Shown piece after piece: positions 28,513 through 37,460 of a DNA stretch of 64,000 bases. How positions within the stretch are numbered: position 1 is the stretch's first letter; each line of letters opens with the position of its first letter. Both the position numbers and the translations under genes were made by a program. Source of the stretch: Acidobacteriota bacterium (GTDB lineage Bacteria > Acidobacteriota > Vicinamibacteria > Fen-336); NCBI GenBank assembly GCA_011526565.1, contig WYBL01000103.1:1-64000 (forward strand), written 5' to 3'. The notes under the pieces were generated by a model, which saw nothing but the letters and a program-made list of their open reading frames with translations, did not search any database and had not been told where the DNA came from.

Positions 28513-29568
28513 ATGGCGCTGAGCTTCACCGCCCGCTCGAAGAGCGCGAGCGTCGCCGAGCTGATCGCGAAGAAGAACTTCCCGAAGGCTCTCGAGCTGC
28601 TGAAGGCGGAGCTCAGGGTGCGCAAGGGCGACGAGAAGCTGCGCATGCAGCTCGCCGACGTCCTGCAGCAGACCGGCCGCTCCCGCGAGGCGGTCGAGGT
28701 CCTCAACAACCTCGCCGACGACCTCGCGCTCTCCGGGTTCGCCGGCAAGGCGATCGCGGTCCTGAAGCGGGTGCAGCGCATCCACAAGACGCCCGACGTG
28801 GAGGAGAAGCTCTCGTACCTGATCGCTCAGGAGGGCCGCAAGGGGGGCTTCGACCCCTGGCGCCAGAAGACGCCGGAGGCGCCGCGCCAGGAGATCCCCG
28901 AGGGCCCCACCGAGATCGGCCTCGAGATGGCGCCGATCAACGTGCCCGAGCCGGCGGCCACCCCCGAGCCGCCGCTCTTCGAGACGAGCTCGGACGAGCC
29001 CGCCGCCGGGGCGGAGCCGGGCGCCGACTTCCAGGCTTCGATCGACGACGCCTTCCGCGACGAGGTCGCTTCGCTGCTCGAGGACATCTTCAAGGCCGAG
29101 GGCATCAAGCCGCAGGCCGTCGAGGTGCCGCGGCCGCAGCTCGTCGAGACCCCGCTGTTCCGCGACTTCTCGCGCGAGGAACTGGTCGAGGTGATCAAGG
29201 GCCTCGACCTGCGCACGTTCGAGCCGGGCGAGATCGTGATGGCGGCCGGCGAGCCGGGCACCTCGCTGTTCATCGTCACCACCGGGCGCCTGCGCGCCTA
29301 CCTGCGCAGCGCGGAGCAGCGCTACGTGCAGCTCCGCGAGCTGAAGGAGGGCGACTTCTTCGGCGAGATCTCGCTGCTCACCGACAACCCGCGCAGCGCG
29401 ACCGTCACCGCCGCCTCCTACGTCGAGCTGCTGGAGATGGACAAGAAGACGCTCGACGAGATCTGCTCGCGCCAGCCGCGGGTGCGCGAGGTGCTGCAGG
29501 AGTTCTACAAGCAGCGCGCCACCCGCACCGTCGAGGCCGCCGTGGCCGCCGCGCGCGGCACGGCCTGA
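28513..29568 (+). CDS. TPR-like protein with cyclic-nucleotide-binding domain
   Basis: This 351-residue cytosolic protein has helical TPR-like repeats at 1-110 ([40 protein letters not shown]). A Pro/Glu-rich linker to ~190 follows, then a Crp-type cNMP-binding beta-roll at ~215-335 ([59 protein letters not shown]). The phosphate-binding cassette [16 protein letters not shown] is well conserved, so cAMP or cGMP binding is plausible. There is no DNA-binding domain. It lies 25 bases after the lipase and upstream of sdhCAB. Confidence 0.85.
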   Translation: MALSFTARSKSASVAELIAKKNFPKALELLKAELRVRKGDEKLRMQLADVLQQTGRSREAVEVLNNLADDLALSGFAGKAIAVLKRVQRIHKTPDVEEKLSYLIAQEGRKGGFDPWRQKTPEAPRQEIPEGPTEIGLEMAPINVPEPAATPEPPLFETSSDEPAAGAEPGADFQASIDDAFRDEVASLLEDIFKAEGIKPQAVEVPRPQLVETPLFRDFSREELVEVIKGLDLRTFEPGEIVMAAGEPGTSLFIVTTGRLRAYLRSAEQRYVQLRELKEGDFFGEISLLTDNPRSATVTAASYVELLEMDKKTLDEICSRQPRVREVLQEFYKQRATRTVEAAVAAARGTA

Positions 29569-29688
29569 GGCGGCGCTAGAATCCGGCGGAAGGACGTCGC
29601 GGCTCCCCGCAATCGGCCGCCCGCCCCGGACGCGACGAGAGGAACAACCACCCCGATCGATGCAACCCCCTGACATCAAGGAGCGAGG

Positions 29689-30405
29689 ATGAACGCCGCC
29701 AAGGCCTTCTTCGGCTCGACCATCGGCCAGAAAGTCGTGATGGCCGTGACCGGCCTGATCCTGTTCGGCTTCGTGCTGGTGCACATGGCCGGCAACCTGC
29801 AGGTCTACGCAGGACCCACCAAGCTCGACGAGTACGGCGAGCTGCTGCGCAAGGCCCCGGCCCTGCTCTGGGGCGCCCGCCTGGTGCTGCTCGGCTCGGC
29901 GCTCGCCCACGTGTGGGCGATGCTGTCGCTGACCAAGGTCAACATGGACGCGCGGCCCACGGGCTACCGCGTCGAGACCTACAAGAAGAGCGACTACGCG
30001 TCGCGCACGATGCGGCTGACCGGCATCACGCTCGGCGCCTTCATCGTCTTCCACATCCTCCACCTGACGACGGGCACCGTGCACCCGCAGTTCGTCGAAG
30101 GCGCCGTCCACAACAACTTCGTGTTCGGCTTCCAGGCGCCGCTGGTCTCCGGCTTCTACATCGTGGCGATGCTGTGCCTCGGCCTGCACCTCTACCACGG
30201 CGTGTGGAGCATGACCCAGACGCTGGGCCTCGCCCACCCGAAGTACGACCTGCTGCGGCACGCGGCGGCCACGGCCTTCGCGGCGATCATCGTGGCCGGC
30301 AACATCAGCTTCCCGGTCGCCGTGCTGGCCGGGATCGTGAAGCCCGCCGCGCCCGTGATCGCCCAGGCGACCGCGCCCGCGGACGCCACGAGCGTGAGGG
30401 AGTAG
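29689..30405 (+). CDS. sdhC: Succinate dehydrogenase/fumarate reductase cytochrome b subunit
   Basis: This 238-residue, five-helix class B (Bacteroidetes/Bacillus-type) membrane anchor holds two haems b and the quinone site. Membrane segments lie near 15-35, 58-78, 105-125, 150-172 and 195-220. Candidate haem-ligand His are in [25 protein letters not shown] and [16 protein letters not shown] precedes the ATG. sdhA follows after four bases, and one fused-type anchor rather than separate SdhC/SdhD fits the sdhCAB order. TAGAAT at 29576-29581 could be the operon's -10 box. Confidence 0.94.
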   Translation: MNAAKAFFGSTIGQKVVMAVTGLILFGFVLVHMAGNLQVYAGPTKLDEYGELLRKAPALLWGARLVLLGSALAHVWAMLSLTKVNMDARPTGYRVETYKKSDYASRTMRLTGITLGAFIVFHILHLTTGTVHPQFVEGAVHNNFVFGFQAPLVSGFYIVAMLCLGLHLYHGVWSMTQTLGLAHPKYDLLRHAAATAFAAIIVAGNISFPVAVLAGIVKPAAPVIAQATAPADATSVRE

Positions 30406-30409
30406 CACC

Positions 30410-32319
<1,910 letters not shown>

Positions 32320-32323
<4 letters not shown>

Positions 32324-33120
32324 GCAGCGGAAACGGCAAGACGCTGAACCTGACCCTCGAAGTCTGGCGCCAGAAGGGGCCGAAGGACCCGGGCAAGTTC
32401 GTCACCTACGACGCCCACGGCATCAGCACCGACATGTCGTTCCTGGAGATGCTCGACGTCGTCAACGAGCGGCTCAACGAGAAGGGCGAGGAGCCGATCG
32501 CCTTCGACCACGACTGCCGCGAGGGCATCTGCGGCATGTGCGGCCTGGTCATCAACGGCCGGCCGCACGGGCCGCGCGGCGCGACGACGACCTGCCAGCT
32601 CCACATGCGCTCGTTCAAGGACGGCGACACGATCACGATCGAGCCGTGGCGGGCGACGGCGTTCCCCGTCCTGCGCGACCTGGTCGTCGACCGCTCCGCG
32701 TTCGACCGCATCATCGCGTCGGGCGGCTTCATCTCCGTCTCCACGGGCAACGCCCAGGACGCCAACGCGATCCCGGTCCCCAAGGAGGCGGCCGAGCTGG
32801 CGATGGACGCCGCCGCCTGCATCGGCTGCGGTGCGTGCGTGGCCGCCTGCCCCAACGCCTCGGCGATGCTGTTCGTCGCGGCCAAGGTCAGCCACCTCGG
32901 GCTGCTGCCCCAGGGCCAGCCCGAGCGCGAGTCGCGGGTGACGAAGATGGTGGCGAAGATGGACGCGGAGGGCTTCGGCTCCTGCACCAACCACCGCGAG
33001 TGCGAGGCGGCCTGCCCGAAGGAGATCCCCGTCCAGTTCATCGCGAGGATGAACCGCGACTACCTGAAGGCGAGCATCTTCGCGGGCCGCAGAGAGGCGA
33101 GAGCGGGCGACTCGGCGTAG
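32320..33120 (+). CDS. sdhB: Succinate dehydrogenase/fumarate reductase iron-sulfur subunit
   Basis: This 266-residue electron-transfer subunit binds the [2Fe-2S] cluster through [10 protein letters not shown] near 67-76 and a further Cys in TTCQLHM. The [4Fe-4S] and [3Fe-4S] clusters are bound through [12 protein letters not shown] near 167-178 and [13 protein letters not shown] near 225-237. The start is GTG at 32320, overlapping the sdhA stop by four bases. The 3' end borders the toxin-antitoxin/repeat island, and a short fragment like its 3' part recurs at 36577-36607. Confidence 0.96.
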
Positions 33121-33130
33121 GTCCTGTTCT

Positions 33131-33538
33131 GTTCCGTTCCCGACCGCGCCGAACCGCGGTCGGAACGACCGGCGCGCGGCGGCCACCCCGACCGCGCGCC
33201 GTTTCTCTTTCCGGCGGCGCGCCACCCCGCCCGCGTGCCGCCACCTGTCACCGCGGCACGCCACCCCGCCCGGCGAGCCCGCAGCGGGAGTGCGAGTCCA
33301 CCCCGCCCGCGGAGCGTCGGGCGCCGGCGCTCCGCCGCACCCGGCCGTTCCCGCCCCGCAGAACGAACGAAACGGACGGGGCAGCGCGCCGCAGCGCTCA
33401 CCGGCGCGCGGGCGGGGTCGGCATAGCGGTCGGGGCGGCGCACGCGGTTCCCGGCGCGCGCGGCCGGGGTGGCACACGCGGTCCGCGGCGTGCGCGGTCG
33501 GAGCGGGGCGCCGCGGTCCGCGGCGGCGCCCGGTCGGG
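33131..33538. repeat. Palindromic array element, copy 1
   Basis: This fills the 444-base gap between sdhB and the MNT gene. It opens with a hairpin (33135-33167: CGTTCC-GACCGCG arms, one bulge) that could end the sdh transcript. Four units of ~37-39 bases, each starting CCACCCCG, follow in one orientation. Next comes a core containing GAACGAACGAAACGGACGGGG (split across 33361). Last are four direct units of exactly 34 bases (33403-33436, 33437-33470, 33471-33504, 33505-33538) in the opposite orientation. Each 34-base unit is itself an inverted repeat (for example CACGCGG...GGCGTG) followed by a GGTCGGGG-like tail. I see no credible coding region in it. Confidence 0.85.
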
Positions 33539-33552
33539 GACAGCCCGCTGGC

Positions 33553-33558
33553 TACAAT
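33553..33558 (+). promoter_or_regulatory. TACAAT -10 box 6 bases before the MNT start
   Basis: TACAAT, then ACGGAC, then the ATG at 33565; there is no Shine-Dalgarno sequence. It lies 15 bases after the end of array copy 1, which supports a leaderless transcript for the MNT gene. Confidence 0.55.
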
Positions 33559-33564
33559 ACGGAC

Positions 33565-33873
33565 ATGCACGCCGCTAGCCCGACCCGGGAGGGCATTCTC
33601 GAGGCCTTGAGCGCTCACGCGGATGAGTTGAAGAGCATGGGTGCCCAGACCCTCGCCCTCTTCGGCTCGCTCGCACGCGGCGAAGGTTCCGAGGACAGCG
33701 ACGTCGATCTGCTGGTCGAACTGCAGCCGAAGACGTTCGACGCCTACATGGACGTCAAGGAATACCTGGAAGGTCTGCTGGGTCGCAAGGTGGACCTCGT
33801 GCTCGCCGACGCGATCAAGCCAGCGTTGCGCGCTCGGATTCTCGCGGAAGCCGTGCATGCCCCGCGTCGGTGA
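33565..33873 (+). CDS. MNT-type minimal nucleotidyltransferase (antitoxin-like), orphan
   Basis: This 102-residue protein has the polymerase-beta-type nucleotidyltransferase signature: GSLARGEGSEDSDVDLLVEL at residues 34-53 with the catalytic Asp pair at 46 and 48. MNT proteins usually act as antitoxins for HEPN ribonucleases, which they AMPylate. No HEPN gene is adjacent; the next gene is convergent. Its stop codon (33871-33873) lies at the start of a degenerate copy of the palindromic repeat. The partner may have been lost or may act in trans. Confidence 0.85.
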   Translation: MHAASPTREGILEALSAHADELKSMGAQTLALFGSLARGEGSEDSDVDLLVELQPKTFDAYMDVKEYLEGLLGRKVDLVLADAIKPALRARILAEAVHAPRR

Positions 33874-33919
33874 CGCACGCGGCCCACGGCGTGCGCGGCC
33901 GGGGCGAGGCACCGCGGTA
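33872..33919. repeat. Palindromic array element, degenerate copy 2
   Basis: One complete 34-base unit (33872-33905) and the first half of a terminal-type unit fill the entire gap between the convergent stop codons of the MNT gene and the DUF5615 gene. The unit carries CACGCGG/GGCGTG-type arms and could act as a bidirectional terminator. Confidence 0.7.
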
Positions 33920-34291
33920 TCAGCCCTCGATCGGCAGCTTACGGATCCGGATGCCCCGGTCCGTGATCGTGACCAGCGCCCCACCCTGGAGGGCAGGGCC
34001 CGCCTCGCGCAGGGCCGCCTCCAGCGCCAGGTTGACGCGCGATGGCCTCATGTCGCTGAGCCGCAGCGTCACGACACTCGGCACAGAACGGCCGCTCAGC
34101 GCAACGATCCGCCCGAAGTCGAGGTCGTGAGTCACGATCACGCGGCGCTCGGCCTGCGCCTTGGCCACGATCCCCTCGTCGGACAGGCGCTCCAGCCCAA
34201 CCTCACGCAGATGAACCACGTCGTGCTGGGCAGCCCTGAGGATCTGTCCGGTCGACTCCGCGATCCCCATGTCCAGGACGAATCGGATCAC
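33920..34291 (-). CDS. DUF5615 PIN-like toxin
   Basis: This ~123-residue protein of the DUF5615 (PIN-like, Mut7-C-related) family is normally the toxin partner of DUF433. Visible marks are VLDMGIAESTGQIL at the N-terminus (catalytic Asp), HDVVHLREVGLERLSDEGI, and VIVTHDLDFGRIVALSG, whose Asp residues would complete a metal site. The start is GTG at 34291, overlapping the DUF433 stop by four bases. RNase activity is inferred from the family only. Confidence 0.83.
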   Translation of the reverse strand: MIRFVLDMGIAESTGQILRAAQHDVVHLREVGLERLSDEGIVAKAQAERRVIVTHDLDFGRIVALSGRSVPSVVTLRLSDMRPSRVNLALEAALREAGPALQGGALVTITDRGIRIRKLPIEG

Positions 34292-34521
34292 GCGCTCTCG
34301 GCTGTCGGGATGAAGACGTCGTCCGAGGTCCAGGCAGCGTAACGCAGGGCCTGCGATACGTCTTCTTCTTCGAGGCTCGGGTACTCGGCGAGGATTTCGC
34401 CCACCGTCATCCGGTTGGCCACGAGGTTCACGATCAGGGACACGGAGATGCGCATACCCCGGATGCAGGCCTTGCCACCCAGCACGTCGGGGGCGAACGT
34501 GATGCGATCGAATCCGAGCAT
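34288..34521 (-). CDS. DUF433 antitoxin
   Basis: This 77-residue DUF433 protein has the family core GGKACIRGMRISVSLIVNLVA (split around residue 20) and TVGEILAEYPSLEEEDVSQALRYA. Together these form a winged-helix/HTH-like fold. DUF433 pairs with DUF5615 as antitoxin and probable autoregulator. The ATG at 34521 is preceded by GGGGAGG at good spacing; a TATACT -10 box lies at 34544-34539. Confidence 0.88.
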   Translation of the reverse strand: MLGFDRITFAPDVLGGKACIRGMRISVSLIVNLVANRMTVGEILAEYPSLEEEDVSQALRYAAWTSDDVFIPTAESA

Positions 34522-34538
34522 CGAGACCTCCCCTAGGC

Positions 34539-34544
34539 AGTATA
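34539..34544 (-). promoter_or_regulatory. TATACT -10 box for DUF433-DUF5615
   Basis: TATACT lies about 17 bases upstream of the DUF433 ATG on the minus strand, with the Shine-Dalgarno GGGGAGG between. No convincing -35 is seen at 17 bases. A CTTGG/CCAAG inverted repeat at 34587-34597 may be an operator. Confidence 0.45.
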
Positions 34545-34633
34545 CGGTCGTGCGTCGGCAGGGTGGCTCGCATTCCCCGCCCCGAACTTGGGCCAAGCCC
34601 GTCGTTGCGGACGGACTGGACGACGCTCGCAAC

Positions 34634-34769
34634 GGCGCGCGGGCGGGGCCGGCACGGCGGTCGGGGTGACGCACGCAGTTCCCGGCGTGCGCGGTCGGGG
34701 TGACGCACGCGGTCCGCGGCGCGCGCGGGCGGGGTGGAGCGCCGCGGTTCGCTGGGCGCACGGTCGGGC
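34634..34769. repeat. Palindromic array element, copy 3 (right arm only)
   Basis: Four direct units of exactly 34 bases (34634-34667, 34668-34701, 34702-34735, 34736-34769) match the right arm of copies 1 and 4 in order: first unit of the GGCGCGCGGGCGGGG type, two GACGCACGC-type units, and a terminal GCGCCGCGGTT type. The left arm is missing. The array ends six bases before the stop codon of the HEPN gene. Confidence 0.85.
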
Positions 34770-34775
34770 GTCGGC

Positions 34776-35188
34776 TCAGGCCTTCGCCTGGAGTGCTTCC
34801 TCGACCCGAGAGGCCGCGGCGATCAGAGCAGTCACCAGCGCTTCGTCCGCCTCCACGGCGCCCTCGTACTCCGCCGTGTTGCGAACGTCGTGGCACTTCG
34901 CGAGGACGCGGATCGTGACCGCGTCGACGGCGAGCGTGTGGGCGAGTGCCTGGAACACGATGTAGCGGTTCGCCGGTCGGAGGTCCATGCGCCGCAGGGC
35001 TGCCAGCGCAAGCGCATGGGCGGCGTTGTACGCGAGGTCGAACGGCTCTCCAGGGAGAGCCCCGCGTCGCGAGCATCGGCGAGACGGACGCGGCCCGACG
35101 CGGCCAGGCCTGCGACCTCACCGGGCCGAGCCGGCTCCCGCTTGAGCTGGCCGATGCGAACGAGGTTGTCGAGTTCAGCGGAGCTCAT
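34776..35188 (-). pseudogene. HEPN-domain toxin gene, frameshifted
   Basis: The first 48 codons (MSSAELDNLVRIGQLKREPA onward to SLESR) and the last 89 codons (FDLAYNAAHALALAALRRMD onward to the C-terminus) are in different frames. The join is at about 35042-35044, where one base appears to be missing between CG and TTC. Together they match a full-length HEPN domain of ~137 residues, including CHDVRNTAEYEG near the end. The start ATG overlaps the upstream HTH-MNT gene by 14 bases, the usual pairing. The break may be a real mutation, an assembly error or, less likely, a regulated frameshift. Confidence 0.8.
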
Positions 35189-35756
35189 CGTCCGAGCCCA
35201 GCACGAAGAGGCGGGGGCGCTCCGCGATCCGAGCGACGAAGGACCCGGGCTGGGCGAGCTTGCGTCGCCACTCCTGCCGGGTCAGGACTCGTGGGCTGAT
35301 CGTCCGCCCAATCCGCGCTTCGGCCGACTGCAGAGCCCCGAACACGTCCTCGTACCGAAGTACGTCCGAGATGACGAGAAGGTCGATGTCGCTCGCGGCC
35401 GTGTCGGTGCGGCTCGCGATCGATCCGTACACGAAGGCCGCGACGACGTCGTGGGCCTTCGGGGCCAACGATTCCCGCAAGGCCGCGACGACACCCAGCG
35501 TCTTGCCCACGAGCGAGCGCAACTCCTCGAAGATGGGCGAGTCTCGATCCGCCTGGTAGTGCTTCTGATTGCCGATCCGCCTCGTACGGACCAGGCCCAC
35601 GCGGACCAAGCGCTCGACCTGGCGATGGACGGCGCCGGTGCCGCCGCGGGCGAGGCGGATGAGTTCGGAACTCTGGAAGCTGCGGTCAGGCTGACCGAAG
35701 AGCAGGCCAAGGACGCGCTGCTGCACCGGCGTGAACAGCGCGTCCGCCAGTCCCAC
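35175..35756 (-). CDS. HTH-MNT protein, antitoxin/regulator of the HEPN gene
   Basis: This ~193-residue protein has an N-terminal winged helix (LADALFTPVQQRVLGLLFGQ, QSSELIRLARGGTGAVHRQV) and a C-terminal MNT domain with FVYGSIASRTDTAASDIDLLV near 100-120. The fusion is a known HEPN partner and probably represses its own operon. I chose the GTG at 35756, which begins at VGLADALF like its relatives. Starts at ATG 35777 or 35792 would put the two palindromes at 35770-35804 inside the gene. It is divergent from vapB. Confidence 0.82.
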   Translation of the reverse strand: MGLADALFTPVQQRVLGLLFGQPDRSFQSSELIRLARGGTGAVHRQVERLVRVGLVRTRRIGNQKHYQADRDSPIFEELRSLVGKTLGVVAALRESLAPKAHDVVAAFVYGSIASRTDTAASDIDLLVISDVLRYEDVFGALQSAEARIGRTISPRVLTRQEWRRKLAQPGSFVARIAERPRLFVLGSDDELR

Positions 35757-35769
35757 GGTCGCGCCCCGC

Positions 35770-35804
35770 GTTCCCATTTCGGGAACGCTCATACCCGAAA
35801 CGGG
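35770..35804 (-). promoter_or_regulatory. Double palindrome, probable operator of the HTH-MNT/HEPN operon
   Basis: GTTCCCATTTCGGGAAC (35770-35786) and CCCGAAACGGG (35794-35804) are two inverted repeats sharing a TTCCCG half-site. They lie 14 to 48 bases upstream of the preferred GTG start, as expected for autoregulation by the winged-helix protein. Confidence 0.55.
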
Positions 35805-35872
35805 AACGGTGGCGCGCTCCCTGGGGCCTGCCGCCGAAGGCGGCGGCCGGGCTTCGCATCGACCCGTGGCAT

Positions 35873-35887
35873 GATTCACTACGAATC
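35873..35887 (+). promoter_or_regulatory. GATTC-N5-GAATC inverted repeat upstream of vapB
   Basis: The perfect inverted repeat GATTCACTACGAATC lies about 25 bases upstream of the vapB ATG, in the 155-base divergent region. It is a probable binding site for the VapB-VapC complex. A GCCGCC-GAA-GGCGGC hairpin at 35830-35844 lies between it and the HTH-MNT operator. Confidence 0.45.
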
Positions 35888-35911
35888 GCGATGTGACTCA
35901 TGGAGGCGCCG

Positions 35912-36175
35912 ATGCAACAACTGTCGCTGCGGGGGTTCGAGAAGGAGCTGGAGCGCGCCCTGCGCGAGACGGCACGGCGCGAAGGAGTGTCCCTCAACCG
36001 GGCGGCGCTGCTGCTGATGCGGCGCGGCGCCGGTCTCGGCTCGGAGGGCCCTTCGCCCACTGCCGTCGGCAACGCCCTCGACTCGTTCGTCGGGCGCTGG
36101 TCCGCTGCGGACGAGCGACGGGTGCTGGCCGCGATCGAACCGTGCGAAGCGATCGACGAGGCGCTCTGGAAGTGA
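35912..36175 (+). CDS. vapB: VapB-like antitoxin
   Basis: This ~87-residue antitoxin begins MQQLSLRGFEKELERALRET, which resembles a ribbon-helix-helix or short HTH dimerisation unit (ARREGVSLNRAALLLMRRGA). An acidic C-terminus follows that would wrap the toxin. GGAGG sits just before the ATG at 35912; an ATG 12 bases earlier is less well placed. It overlaps vapC by four bases (GTGA). Confidence 0.85.
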   Translation: MQQLSLRGFEKELERALRETARREGVSLNRAALLLMRRGAGLGSEGPSPTAVGNALDSFVGRWSAADERRVLAAIEPCEAIDEALWK

Positions 36176-36567
36176 AGGTCCTGCTCGACACCAACGCGTA
36201 CACGGCCCTGCTGCGAGGTCACGCTGGCGTGGCGGATCGAGTCCGACGGGCCGACCAGGTTCTGCTCTCGACGGTGGTGGCCGGGGAGCTGCTGTTCGGC
36301 TTCCGGCATGGCTCGCGGTACGAGGCCAACCGGCGCGAGCTGGAGGAGTTCCTGGACAGCCCGTACGTCTCGCGGCTCGACGTCACCTGGGTGACCGCCG
36401 AGCGCTTCGGCCGCATCACGGCGGCCCTGCGTCGGAAGGGGCGCCCGCTGCCGACGAACGACATCTGGATCGCGGCGCACGCGCTCGAGTCGGGAGCGGA
36501 TCTGCTGTCGTTCGACCGGCACTTCGAGCAGGTGGACGGGCTGCCCTGGGTCTTGCCACAGCCCTGA
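36172..36567 (+). CDS. vapC: VapC PIN-domain ribonuclease toxin
   Basis: This 131-residue PIN-domain toxin has all four acidic metal ligands in place: Asp6 (LLDTNAY), Glu39 (VVAGELLFG), Asp97 (LPTNDIWIAAHA) and Asp115 (LLSFDRHF). The start is GTG at 36172, inside the vapB stop. VapC proteins cleave tRNA or rRNA when freed from VapB. This is the only module of the island in which both partners look unquestionably intact and canonical. Confidence 0.93.
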   Translation: MKVLLDTNAYTALLRGHAGVADRVRRADQVLLSTVVAGELLFGFRHGSRYEANRRELEEFLDSPYVSRLDVTWVTAERFGRITAALRRKGRPLPTNDIWIAAHALESGADLLSFDRHFEQVDGLPWVLPQP

Positions 36568-36576
36568 GCGCAGCTT

Positions 36577-36607
36577 CGCGAGTGTGGGGTCGCCTGCCCG
36601 AAGGAGA
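36577..36607 (+). other. Fragment resembling the 3' part of sdhB
   Basis: These 31 bases match 32995-33025 in sdhB at 27 positions, including the 16-base identity GCCTGCCCGAAGGAGA. In the same frame they read RECGVACPKET versus [11 protein letters not shown] in SdhB. The fragment has no start or gene context and lies nine bases after the vapC stop and 14 bases before array copy 4. It looks like a relic of a duplication or recombination event that involved the sdhB end. Confidence 0.5.
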
Positions 36608-36620
36608 CGCCGGCCATCCC

Positions 36621-36951
36621 CTCCGATCCCGACCGCGCCGAGCCGCGGTCGGAACGACCGGCGCGCGGCGGCACCCCCGACCGCGCGCCGTTCTTCTTTC
36701 CGGCGGCGCGCAACCCCGCCCGCGGAGCGCCGCGGTACCAGCGCTCCGGCGCCCCGTCCGCTCCCGCCATGCTGAACGAACGAAACGGACGGGGCGGCGC
36801 GCCGCTGCGCTCACCGGCGCGCGGGCGGGGTCGGCACGGCGGGCGGGACGGCGCACGCGGGCCCCGGCGTGCGCGGTCGGGGTGTCGCACGCGGTTCCCC
36901 GCGTGCGCGGGCGGGGCGGGGCGCCGCGGTTCGCGGCGGCGCCCGGTCGGG
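36621..36951. repeat. Palindromic array element, copy 4
   Basis: This fills the ~380-base gap between vapC and the deleted vapC gene. The opening hairpin and two reverse-orientation units are followed by the core, where CGCCCCGTCCG (36750-36760) and CGGACGGGGCG (36786-36796) form a perfect 11-bp stem around GAACGAACGAAA. Four direct 34-base units follow (36816-36849, 36850-36883, 36884-36917, 36918-36951). The last base touches the stop codon of the vapC pseudogene. No credible gene is seen inside it. Confidence 0.85.
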
Positions 36952-37165
36952 TTAGAGCCAGGGGTTCAGCAGGGGAACCGCCATCGGAACGAAGTCGGAC
37001 GTGTTGCGGGTGACCAGCGTGAGGCCGTGGACGAGCGCCGTCGCGGCGATCAGACCGTCGCGGACCGGGCGGGGGCCAGGGACGTGGATGGAGGCATTGC
37101 GGCGGGCCACCGCCGTGTCCACTTGGAGGATGCGGTCCGAGAAGGCGGGTGTCGAGCAGGTACAT
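36952..37165 (-). pseudogene. VapC-type toxin gene with internal deletion
   Basis: The gene begins MYLLDT, the usual PIN opening, immediately at the stop of the antitoxin gene. Within a few codons it shifts into another frame that encodes a typical PIN C-terminus (PVRDGLIAATALVHGLTLVT, then NTSDFVPMAVPLLNPWL). About 50 central codons and the catalytic Glu are missing. The toxin is therefore almost certainly inactive while its antitoxin remains intact. Confidence 0.75.
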
Positions 37166-37422
37166 CAGTCGAGTTCTGCGGGCCGGGCCGGATCGCGCAG
37201 AGGGGGAACCTCCAGGTCGATGTCCGCCGCGGCCGCGGGCAACGCCAGCCAGTCGACGATGGAGCCCCGCGTCTCCGCGAGGCGACGGTAGGCGTCGAAC
37301 GTCAGCAGGACGTGGGCGGGCCGGCCCCGCTCGGTGATGACCACCGGACCGCTCCTCGCCGCCCGCTTGGCGCCACTCGTGTCCTGGTTGAACTGGCGGC
37401 TCGACATCCTGCGCGCGGGCAT
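37165..37422 (-). CDS. Phd/YefM-like antitoxin
   Basis: This 85-residue Phd-type antitoxin reads MPARRMSSRQFNQDTSGAKR, then GPVVITERGRPAHVLLTFDAYRRL, the classic Phd fold, with an acidic Leu/Pro-rich tail that would bind the toxin. GAGGAGG lies about seven bases before the ATG. Its TGA shares the A with the ATG of the deleted vapC. A perfect palindrome (37435-37460) just upstream is the likely operator. Confidence 0.87.
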   Translation of the reverse strand: MPARRMSSRQFNQDTSGAKRAARSGPVVITERGRPAHVLLTFDAYRRLAETRGSIVDWLALPAAAADIDLEVPPLRDPARPAELD

Positions 37423-37434
37423 CCGACGACCTCC

Positions 37435-37460
37435 TCGATGTAGTGATGTCACTACATCGA
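37435..37460 (-). promoter_or_regulatory. Perfect 26-bp palindrome, antitoxin operator
   Basis: TCGATGTAGTGA and TCACTACATCGA are perfect 12-base arms around a 2-base centre. It sits between the cysK stop codon (37461) and the Phd-type antitoxin start (37422), where autoregulators of this family bind. Confidence 0.7.

Noticed and set aside
33403..33538. CRISPR array (regular 34-base repeats)
   Set aside because: The units are contiguous with no spacers, are themselves variable, and no cas genes are present.
33872..36951. Integron attC sites flanking cassettes
   Set aside because: The gene-plus-palindrome layout is similar, but no GTTRRRY/RYYYAAC core boxes and no integrase gene are visible.
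36582..37013. Open frames running through array copy 4
   Set aside because: They are read-through of G+C-rich palindromes, of Arg/Pro-rich composition, and change with each copy. The same holds for frames through copies 1 and 3.
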